The translations under genes were made by a program, and so were the position numbers. From positions 62,001 through 126,000 of the forward strand of contig NZ_JAFCJK010000007.1 of the NCBI RefSeq assembly GCF_018131005.1: a stretch of 64,000 nt of DNA. The letters are read 5' to 3'. The first letter of the stretch is position 1. Every line of letters starts with the position of its first letter. This DNA comes from Bradyrhizobium lablabi. Its GTDB lineage: Bacteria; Pseudomonadota; Alphaproteobacteria; Rhizobiales; Xanthobacteraceae. The notes beneath the pieces are model-generated. The model did no database searches. It saw only the letters and a program-made list of their open reading frames with translations, and was not told the origin of the DNA. Positions 32,382 to 39,790 of this stretch are shown piece by piece.

Positions 32382-34282
32382 GACGGTTTCTCTTCAGTTC
32401 GAGAGGGATTAAATGCTGCCGTCACCATGTCGTCGGCCGCTTCCTTCAGCCTTTCGGACATGTCCCGGGTCATCCGGCTGGCGTGTTTGCCGAGATCCGC
32501 ATCCGATACGCTTTTCGCAGCGGCATCGGCGGCCGACAGGACCGCGTCCTTGGCCGTCTCGAATCCCGACTGAGCCGCCCTGCCTGCCGCACGCTTGACG
32601 CCATCGCTCGCCTTGCCGATCGCCGAAGATTCCGCCCTCGTGTTGGGAAGCGAGGCCGCAATGATCGCTCCGATTGCGACGCCCAAACCGGCGATCAGGG
32701 CGGCGTTGTCGTGAAAGACCTGACGCACGGTTTCCGGTGCAGCGGTTGCCTTTTCGCGTGCAGTCGAACGGCCCCGATCGATGCTATCTTTTGCGGCGTC
32801 CGAGGCGGTTTCGATGCCTGCTTTCACTCGATCAACAGTCTGGGTCAGCCGGTCTTTCAGGTCGCCGGCAAGCGTGCTTGCGGTGGCCTGGGCTCCACGC
32901 GCTAGGTCGGCGGCCTCACGCCCCGTCGCGGATATCGCATCCGCCGTATCTTCCCCGAAGGATCGAGCGCGTTCGGCGGCCTCACCTGCTATTTCCGTGG
33001 CCTTTTCGATCGTGGGCGCCGCCGCCTCAACAGCGCGGCTGCGAACAGTCTTCGACGTCAGGGCGAGGCCGGCACCGATCATCAGAAGGGGAAGTGGAAA
33101 GCCCCGAGCCAGCCGCAGGAGGGGCACCGCAACCGCGGTTCCCGCAGCGATCGTCTGCATCGGGTTCTCCATAGCTTGCTGCTTCAGCGTGTCGCGCCAG
33201 CCTTGGGCTTTTCGGCCGACGAACTCGGAGACTTCTGACTTGATCCCTTGCGGAGAGACCTTGTGGCGAAGGTCTTCTGCAGTGTCGGTGATTTGTTCCC
33301 TTAGCCGATCGACGGTCGCCGCGAGTTGCGCCCGGCTCCGCTCGGACTCTTCTCTTAATTGCTCAACGGATCGCGTCATGGCCGTCACCGCCTCATCGTT
33401 CTTGTTTGAAGGCGAACTCAAGCCTTGTTGAATCGTTCCTCTGGGGGCTTGGCGGTCCGGTGCGTGCTCATCGGCGATAGCCTTGGTCAGTTCGGCGCCG
33501 AACAGAAATATCTGGGCGGAATAGTAGGTCCAGATCATCAGAACGATCAGCGCCCCGGCCGCACCATAGGGCGAGCTTGGCGCCGCCCGCCCGAGGTAGA
33601 TGCCGATGAGGGACTTGCCGACCGTGAAGAGCACGGCGGTGACAAACGCGCCCAGCACCAGGTCGCGTCGGGGTATCGCCGTATCGGGCAGGACCTTGTA
33701 GATCGCTGTGAACAGTACCGTGAAAATGGATAGGGACACGACGGTATTGAGGATGACCAGCAGGACCTTGCCGCCGAACCAGCCCTGAAAGGCATGCCCG
33801 AGGGCCGATAGCGCGGCGCTCGCCGCCAACGACACCATCAGCATGAAACCAAGCGCAGCCACGAGCCCCAGGCTGGCCGCACGGGTTCGGATCAGCGACG
33901 AGACCGGCTCGTCGATCGGCTTGGCCTTAAACGTGGCGTTCAGCGCTGTGTGCATTTCGCCGAAGACACCTGAGGCCGTGATCACAACCGTGAGAACGCC
34001 AACGAGCGTCGCCAGAGTCCCGGAGCGCGGGTCGCTCGACCGCTCGAGGATGGACTTGATGAAATCGCCACCTGCGGGCCCGAAAAGCTGGCCAAGCTCG
34101 TGGCTGATCGCCGCGCGCGCAGCGTCCTGGCCGAATGCGAGGCCGGCGATTGCGACGACGATGAGAAGTACGGGCGCGAGCGAGGTCGCGGCATAGAAGG
34201 CAATCGCCGCCCCCCGGCTCAAGGCATCGTTGGCCACAAAACCGGAAACTGCCACCTTCAAAACCCGCCACAAGCGTCCCAT
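32378..34282 (-). CDS. YihY/BrkB-family membrane protein fused to a DUF3618 domain
   Basis: 634 residues. Residues 1-280 are a YihY/BrkB six-helix domain (MGRLWRVLKVAVSGFVANDA, RGAAIAFYAATSLAPVLLIV, ASGVFGEMHTALNATF, SSPYGAAGALIVLMIWTYYS, QIFLFGAELTKA). About 300-345 is a DUF3618 segment (MTRSVEQLREESERSRAQLA, then EDLRHKVSP). The rest is an Ala-rich charged helical tail with two hydrophobic spans, like the other proteins of this operon. DUF3618 is normally a separate protein beside DUF1469 genes, so this is a fusion. It leads a four-gene operon. A GGAAAC with CGTT 17 bases later (34351-34325, minus) is a weak promoter candidate. Confidence 0.85.
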   Translation of the reverse strand: MGRLWRVLKVAVSGFVANDALSRGAAIAFYAATSLAPVLLIVVAIAGLAFGQDAARAAISHELGQLFGPAGGDFIKSILERSSDPRSGTLATLVGVLTVVITASGVFGEMHTALNATFKAKPIDEPVSSLIRTRAASLGLVAALGFMLMVSLAASAALSALGHAFQGWFGGKVLLVILNTVVSLSIFTVLFTAIYKVLPDTAIPRRDLVLGAFVTAVLFTVGKSLIGIYLGRAAPSSPYGAAGALIVLMIWTYYSAQIFLFGAELTKAIADEHAPDRQAPRGTIQQGLSSPSNKNDEAVTAMTRSVEQLREESERSRAQLAATVDRLREQITDTAEDLRHKVSPQGIKSEVSEFVGRKAQGWRDTLKQQAMENPMQTIAAGTAVAVPLLRLARGFPLPLLMIGAGLALTSKTVRSRAVEAAAPTIEKATEIAGEAAERARSFGEDTADAISATGREAADLARGAQATASTLAGDLKDRLTQTVDRVKAGIETASDAAKDSIDRGRSTAREKATAAPETVRQVFHDNAALIAGLGVAIGAIIAASLPNTRAESSAIGKASDGVKRAAGRAAQSGFETAKDAVLSAADAAAKSVSDADLGKHASRMTRDMSERLKEAADDMVTAAFNPSRTEEKPS

Positions 34283-34631
34283 GCGATTCTTTCATGGTCG
34301 ATACGAACGGCACATGCTTGCGGCAACGACTAAAGGTCCTTGATTGTTTCCTTGAGTTGAGGGACGCAATGTCGCGAGGGAGCAAAGGTTAATCGTGGGC
34401 TTCTCTATGACTGGCCTCAGGCAAACCGTCCAAGAGTAGCTGTGGGCTTGGGCCTGTTACCCGGCCGGCCTTCGAGGACTGATGGTGGTTCGATACAGTG
34501 ATGCCAAATCGACACCAATCAGATGACCTGCACTGGACGTGTCGTCAACTTGCTCCTACCCAATGTTCGGAACCAAGTCGGCGTGGCCAATGTTGACACG
34601 AAGCCAGTGGGCGCCCGGACGATGCACCCGC
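34283..34631. other. leader of the YihY operon and gap
   Basis: Contains the possible minus-strand promoter at 34351-34325 noted above. No gene on either strand. Confidence 0.35.
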
Positions 34632-34991
34632 TCACCTTCGCCCCGCCCGCTTTTTCCTAGCAGCTTTCGTGACTGTTTTCTTGCCTGCGGTCCCACGTCG
34701 AGCTCTTGACTGAGTCGTTTTTGACCTCTTCGATGACTTCTTGGCGGTTTTCTTAGCTGTCCTTTTTCGCGTCTTCGTAGCGTTGGCTATTGTCGTCGCC
34801 ACTTTCTTGACGGGCCTTGGCAGTCGCTTAGCAACCGCCTTTTTGGCTTTTCTTGAGGCCGCTTTAACAGCCGTTTCAGCAAGGGTCCCGGCGGCCTGCG
34901 CCGCTAAATCGGTCATTTGATCAATGATGGGCTTTCGCTCCTCAGGAGGGTTATCGCCTCCATTCCCGTGCGGCGTTTTCTCAGTATCCAT
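34632..34991 (-). CDS. histone H1-like Lys/Ala/Arg-rich protein
   Basis: 119 residues from ATG 34991 (MDTEKTPHGNGGDNPPEERK). The first 45 residues include a helix (IIDQMTDLAAQAAGTLAETA), followed by a strongly basic tail of KK, RR and Ala/Pro/Thr repeats (KTAKKSSKRSKTTQSRARRG, then a KKRAGRR end). This resembles histone H1-like DNA-binding tails in bacteria, but a stress-coupled membrane or RNA role cannot be excluded. A start 16 codons earlier is possible. Confidence 0.6.
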   Translation of the reverse strand: MDTEKTPHGNGGDNPPEERKPIIDQMTDLAAQAAGTLAETAVKAASRKAKKAVAKRLPRPVKKVATTIANATKTRKRTAKKTAKKSSKRSKTTQSRARRGTAGKKTVTKAARKKRAGRR

Positions 34992-35305
34992 GGCCGGCTC
35001 GTTGGGTCCACCGTCGTCGCTTCGATCACCACTCGGCAACGGTACCCGTCGTCAGATTTCGCCCTGCGTGACCGATCTGGACAATCAAGCCCAAACTAAC
35101 CCATTTTGTTCCTGGAAGGCACTCGCACAAAAACCGCCCAGCCTTTCGCCACGCTTTCTTACGCCCGCAAAGTTGCTCGGCGGCGCGGTCAGCGCCAGCA
35201 ACAGCCTTTTTCCATCGTGCCGCCCGGGCCCGGGCTATCGCCCTTCGATGAAGGAGATCCGATGAGCCACCACCAGCCCAGCCCAAGCGCGAGCGCTGGG
35301 CCGAA
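34992..35305. other. intergenic, nothing recognised
   Basis: About 310 bp. A GGAAC on the minus strand near 35115 has no GTT at a suitable distance. Confidence 0.3.
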
Positions 35306-36609
35306 TTAGCTCCGCACAAGACCGGCGGCCTTCAATGCCGCCGCGATGATCGGGCCGGGCGCAACGCGTGGCGACGGGCCGGGCAGCGCTGCGGGGATCT
35401 CCGGAACCGGAAGACCTGCGGCCTTGAAGGCCGCCGCAATGATGGCGTTGGGGTCGAGCGGGTAACGCGACTGCCGCTCTTCATCGTCAGCAAGCGAGGC
35501 TTCGGCCGAACCGTGCGCGCCTTCGGCGGCCGCTCCTGCGATGACAAGGGCGCCGCCATCATTCGCAATCTGGATAGTTGCTGACACGGGCACCGCGGCA
35601 TCCGGCAAATCAACCCGGGATTTGTGCAGGCACCAGAAGCGTGCGATGTGATGCGTAGAGGAGATTCCCACATCAAGGAAAAATGCACCGGCAGAGCCGC
35701 AACTCTCATCCGTGGTCGTCGCGAGCGGCACGCCATGCGCCATGCCACTGATGGAGAAAGCCTCGATAAGGGCCTCGCCGTTTGGATCGCTCCAAACGCG
35801 GCGGGTGAAGCTCTCGGCGAATTCGTGATGCGAGGAATTCTCCGGAAGTCCGTGCACGTTGGTCCACTGCCGAACGATGTCGTCACCATTGCAAGATTTT
35901 ACGATCGGATCGCAGGTGCCGTGCCATACAGAGATTTTCGGCCACGGCCCGCGATGTTTGGATGCCGCCCGCACGCGATCACCAAGCGCCTCTGCGGCAT
36001 ATCTCTGCTCGGTGAACATGGCCTCGAATGCTTGTTGAACGTTGTTAGCGCACCCATAGGGTAGTCCGGCAATAACGGCGCCCCCGGCAAAAACCTCTGG
36101 GTAGGTTGCGAGCATAGCCGACGCCATGGCCCCGCCGGCGGAGAGGCCGGTCACGAAGACTTTGCGGCGGTCGGTACCAAAAGCCGCAATGGCGTGCTCC
36201 ACCATCTCTCGGATCGAAAGCGTCTCTCCCTCTCCGCGCGCGATGTCGCCAGGCAAAAACCACGAGAAACAGTTTTTCAAATTGTTGGCGGGCTGCTGCT
36301 GCGGATAGACAACCGCGAAGCGTAGGCTGTCAGCAAGCGACGACCAGCCGGTGCCGCGGTCATACTCGGCGGCGGTCTGAGTGCAGCCATGTAGCGCGAT
36401 GACCAAGGGCGCCCCACGCGCCAGGTGTTTCGGCGCGTAGGCAAACATCCGAAGATTGCCGGGATTTGTACCGAACCTGGTCAATTCTCGCAGTCGGGTC
36501 GGGCGGTCGGCGGGCGCCCCGGCCGCGCTGTTTCGAGCCGCTGCAAGAAGACCTTCAAATTTGCTTCGAAGGCCTGAAGACGGGCAAGCATCTGCGGGAA
36601 ATCGCGCAT
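35306..36609 (-). pseudogene. PHB-depolymerase-family esterase, frameshifted near the N-terminus
   Basis: The main frame has the family features: GNLRMFAYAPKHL, APLVIALHGCTQTAAEYDRG (oxyanion region), FVTGLSAGGAMASAMLATYP (Ser of G-x-S-A-G), the Asp and His regions (SVWHGTCDPIVKSCNGDD, SISGMAHGVPLAT) and a C-terminal A-A-F-K-A-A-G-L-P repeat region. The natural N-terminus (ATG 36609, MRDFPQMLARLQAFEANLK) is in another frame; one G missing near 36553 in AAGGTCTTC joins it to GLLAAARNSAAG. Alternatively translation starts later in the intact frame, without the usual head. Such esterases act on polyesters or acetylated sugars. Confidence 0.75.
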
Positions 36610-37199
36610 GGAACACCCTATTATTGCATTGCAAAAAACAATGTGCAGCGCAACATGGGCACTTGCGCGGTTGAGTCAAGAACCGCGCCGGTAATTTCGC
36701 TGGACGCAAGACTGCGTGCTTCATCGCGGTCCGCTGTCCATTGCTGACAATCTCCAACTACATCTGTTCTTCGCGCTCGCCGTGAGCGAATCCGACCGCA
36801 TCAAGGCAAAACCTTACCGCGGCCCCGTGAGTGCGGTCAGAAGCTGGGCAGGCCAACCCTGTTCAGAGACCGCTCCACCGCCTTCGCCCAGAGCGTGCGG
36901 GCCATCGTGTCGCGCATCTGATCTCCCGCGCAGGCGCCGTCCACCTCGGCATCAAGACTGCAACCGGCGGTGAATGCCTGTCGATGACCGTGCGCCGCCT
37001 AATCAGCCGCCTCAACCTCGCAGGAGCCGCGCCTGACCACAATCAGTTCAGCGCTGCGCTCGTCAAGCTTAGGTCTGCAAGAAGCTGCCCAGTGGCGTGA
37101 TGTCCAAGGGACAGGTCGAGCTTGCCAACAAGCTTCAGACCGATGATCGCAGCGTGCGCCGATGGCCGGTGGCCAGTGCCAGTGCCGACAACGATCGCA
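36610..37199. other. gap, perhaps the lost N-terminal part of the ligase
   Basis: About 590 bp with no recognisable frame. The following ligase fragment needs an N-terminal part that should lie here or further left, but I see no match. Confidence 0.35.
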
Positions 37200-37660
37200 G
37201 CGCTTCCCAGTTTTGATGCTCAAGACCGGTCGCCAAGAGCGTGTCGAAGCGGTTTCCGTGGATCGTTGAGACCGCGCTCACGCTCCGCTAATCGCTTCGC
37301 GATCGATGGTGAAGCTGTGTTGCGCGGGGTTGACGGCTTATCCGATTTCGACGGCTGCTGTCCCGCAAGCACGATGCCGACGTTCAGTTCTATGCTTCGA
37401 CATGCTGGCGGGCGGCGGCAACGATTACCGCGCGTCGCCGCTATCGCAGCTGACACGCCGGGTCGATGGCATCCACCTGGCCCCTGCGAGCACAGCGAGA
37501 TGGTGCCGACCCATTCCGCCACGCTGCCTGATGGGGCTGGAGGGTCTGGTGGCGAACCATGCGCAGCGGGGCTAGAAGGCCGGGCGCTGTACCCATTGGG
37601 TGGAGGTCAAGACCCCCAAGCATCCGGCCTACCGCCGGGCAGATCAATCCACAGTCAGCG
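37200..37660 (+). pseudogene. ATP-dependent DNA ligase wreck
   Basis: Pieces in three frames follow the catalytic domain of LigD-like ligases: KSVSKRFPWIVETALTLR, NRFAIDGEAVLRGVDGLSDF, FYAFDMLAGGGNDYR, ACLMGLEGLVAKH-like (with Asn for Lys) and THWVEVKTPKHPAYRRA. They are separated by stops (TAA after TLR, TAG after the GLEGLV segment) and shifts. The adenylation motif K-x-D-G and the N-terminal part are absent. With the Ku pseudogene at 18.8 kb and ligase tails at 0.54 and 1.35 kb this suggests that an end-joining system has been lost here. Confidence 0.65.
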
Positions 37661-37735
37661 GATGAAACGCCAATAAAGCGCCGCGAGAATCCCGAATAAG
37701 CCGAACAGACCGGCAATTCCCAGTATCGATTCCAT
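37655..37735 (-). CDS. 26-residue single-helix membrane peptide
   Basis: ATG 37735 with GGAGA upstream; product MESILGIAGLFGLFGILAAL and a short YWRFIR end. One transmembrane helix with a basic tail. Its ribosome site is better than those of the other mini-genes in this window, so I consider it the most likely real one. Confidence 0.5.
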   Translation of the reverse strand: MESILGIAGLFGLFGILAALYWRFIR

Positions 37736-38237
37736 TCAGGTCTCCGTACATTTTCGACGCTCTGCAAAACGCGCAATGTGTTGGCGCGTTACCCGCATTT
37801 GACGACTGCGACTCCCAGGGCCTCAGGGAAGGACGAGCGCAAAAGCCCCTCACTATCACCGGCAACATGGCCAGCACGACGAGGAGAATAGTGAACAGGC
37901 GATCGTCCATGACCCGTTGAATGTACGCCTGGGTCGGGTCGTGATCTGTTCAGAAGTATACGTAGCCCTGATTTGGTTTATCGAGGTCAGCAGGTCACAA
38001 GCAATCGTCGTTGACGCTTTACGTTGCAAAGACTCATTGAACGCAACTGCCAATCACGGCTTCAGTGCGATAGGAACCAATAAAACTGATCAGCGTTATC
38101 GCGCGCTCGCAATGCTCTCTACCACTATCCCCGCCAAAGCAGGCGCCGCCTGCCCCACGTCGTGCAGTCAGCACACGGACGTCTGCACGACCAACTGCTA
38201 CTGGACCTTTCATTACGTAGCGATTTTTAGAGCGTTC
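37736..38237. other. intergenic, nothing recognised
   Basis: About 500 bp. A minus-strand frame from 37910 starts with a membrane-helix-like run (MDDRLFTILLVVLAMLPVIV) but then becomes unlikely and has no ribosome site. Confidence 0.3.
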
Positions 38238-38268
38238 GGCCCGGCAGCGATGCCGGGCCTATTTCTTT
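38238..38268 (+). terminator. perfect 9-base hairpin with T-rich tail
   Basis: GGCCCGGCA-GCGA-TGCCGGGCC followed by TATTTCTTT. Orientation favours a plus-strand transcript, though no plus-strand gene is supported nearby; it also lies just downstream of the truncated NUDIX gene on the other strand. Confidence 0.6.
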
Positions 38269-38269
38269 G

Positions 38270-38539
38270 TCAGGTAGTCGCGGTGGTAAGCGTTTCAGCT
38301 CTTCCGGCTTTTTGGGAGCGTCTTCCATGCAGTGGACCAATCGAGGCGCTCGGGCCGAGTTCTTCGGCAAATTCCCGTCGGGCGGCCTGCTCTGGATCAT
38401 CGTCACCATCTATTTCGCCCTTCGGAATAGACCATGCGCCATTGTCCTTCTTGCGCCAGAAAGGACCGCCGGGGTGGACGAGCAGGACCTCGAGGCCGCC
38501 AGCACCTTTGCTGTAGGCCAGGATGCCCGCGCTCAACAT
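38270..38539 (-). pseudogene. truncated NUDIX hydrolase
   Basis: MLSAGILAYSKGAGGLEVLL, then a complete NUDIX box (PKGEIDGDDDPEQAARREFA, EELG). After this the usual second half (with G-x-x-K-Q-K-x-G-K) is replaced by a short unrelated tail. The catalytic box is intact, but a NUDIX domain of 60 residues cannot fold normally, so the gene is probably a remnant with its 3' half lost. Confidence 0.75.
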
Positions 38540-39197
38540 AAGTCTTCCGGACTTCGTTTTCTGCGTTGCCCCGTCCTGACAAGTTTCTTGATCGCGTTTA
38601 TACCGGGCGGCGTTGACAAGGCGACGCCTTCAGCGCGCGCCCTGGGCTCTGGGATCGCGGCCGGCCAATGTTGCCTCAACATTTGAATTGCAGGCGCGCG
38701 TGAAAGTGGGCCACACCGGCCGCGGAAAGCCGACTTGCGGACTTCTTGGCATGCCCCTGCCCCGCCAGCCGAATAGCCTGAGGAATACCTGCGGCAGCGC
38801 TCTGTGGCCCACGATCGCCCTATTAAGGGGATAATTGCACGTCGTTCCACTCGCCGCAGATGGCTAATACCTCACAGATGCCAGGTCTCCACCGGAGCGG
38901 CCCAATCGGCTGGAAGTTCAACCGGGTCGCCCGCCGCCTCATTCCGTAACGGAAGGCGCTAGTTTTACTTCGGTGCACCGGAGTCGAATCGGCCCGTTGT
39001 CGTCACGTCGGCCTCGGTTGCGTCCGGCTGTCCCGCCGGATCGTCTTTGATAAATAATCAAAACCGGAAAAGTTTATGCGGATGACGGGGCGACTGGTTT
39101 GCGGAATCGGGGTGATCTGGACTTTGGAGGCCACCCCCTGGTTTCGCGATTGCGAATTTTGCGGACGGAAATTCTTTGCTGGGCCGGTTTTTACTGC
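38540..39197. other. gap at the left side of the primase element
   Basis: About 650 bp without a supported gene. The left end of the element should lie in this area or farther left, but no copy of the tRNA 3' end sequence is visible here. Confidence 0.35.
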
Positions 39198-39226
39198 AAA
39201 CGCCCGAGACTTTTTCTCGGGGCGTT
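39198..39226. terminator. 12-base hairpin with A/T-rich flanks
   Basis: AAACGCCCGAGA, loop, TCTCGGGGCGTTT with one extra G. A-rich on one side and T-rich on the other, so it could stop transcripts in both directions. Confidence 0.55.
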
Positions 39227-39377
39227 TATGGTTGCGAATTTAGGCGGCTGGTGTTTGGAGCGGATGGCGAGACTTCGGGGGCGCCCCCCTTTGACACAAA
39301 CGGAAAACTTGCGGGCTAACGCGTGCGAGGGCGGCACTGGTGTGAGGGTTGAGCAGCGCTAGAGTGTGAGGTGGCCC

Positions 39378-39554
39378 CTACCCGGTCAGCCACGGCACCA
39401 GATCACCGCGACCAGCGTCGACGAGCACCTCGACAGGCACCCATTCCCACCTCCATTGGCCGGTGGTGGTGTCGCGCCCATAGGCGTGAAGGCTCTCGCC
39501 GTCGCATTCGTCTGCGTCCTCGATCGTATCGATATCGATCATCTCAATCTCCAT
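39378..39554 (-). CDS. small acidic protein of the element
   Basis: 58 residues from ATG 39554 (MEIEMIDIDTIEDADECDGE), ending in TTTGQWRWEWVPVEVLVDAG, RGDLVPWLTG. The frame is open further upstream, but the extra residues look random and would overlap the repeat region. No family recognised. Confidence 0.5.
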   Translation of the reverse strand: MEIEMIDIDTIEDADECDGESLHAYGRDTTTGQWRWEWVPVEVLVDAGRGDLVPWLTG

Positions 39555-39621
39555 TCGAGACCGATTTGCAGATTTGAAACCCATACGGATTCTCGGAGTG
39601 ATCCGAAAAAATCGGGAGTGA

Positions 39622-39787
39622 TTGCAAATGCTGCAAATCTGCAAGTGATTAGATAATACTTATATATATCATATACTTACACCTACTACACCACTTGCCA
39701 AACTCTTGCCATTTGCAACACCGTGGCACAATTCTCCGTACCAGCGCGTTGCAATTGCCGAGCTTTTGCAAGGGATTCTGCAAGTGC
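39622..39787. repeat. TTGCAA-like repeats around an AT-rich core (possible origin)
   Basis: About ten copies of a (T/C)TGC(A/C)A core, all in the same orientation: three before (TTGCAAATG, CTGCAAATC, CTGCAAGTG at 39622-39647) and seven after (from CTTGCCAAA at 39694 to CTGCAAGTG ending at 39786) an AT-rich run TATATATATCATATAC at 39661-39676. It lies directly downstream of the primase gene. Iteron-like repeats next to an AT-rich segment and a primase are typical of replication origins. Confidence 0.5.
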
Positions 39788-39790
39788 CAC

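Noticed and set aside
37644..37910. 88-residue frame with a hydrophobic start on the minus strand
   Set aside because: No ribosome site; after the first helix the sequence looks random and it overlaps the better-supported 26-residue peptide gene.
38227..38328. 33-residue frame starting MEDAPKKPEELKRL on the minus strand
   Set aside because: No ribosome site, and its last third is made of a perfect hairpin that fits a terminator better.
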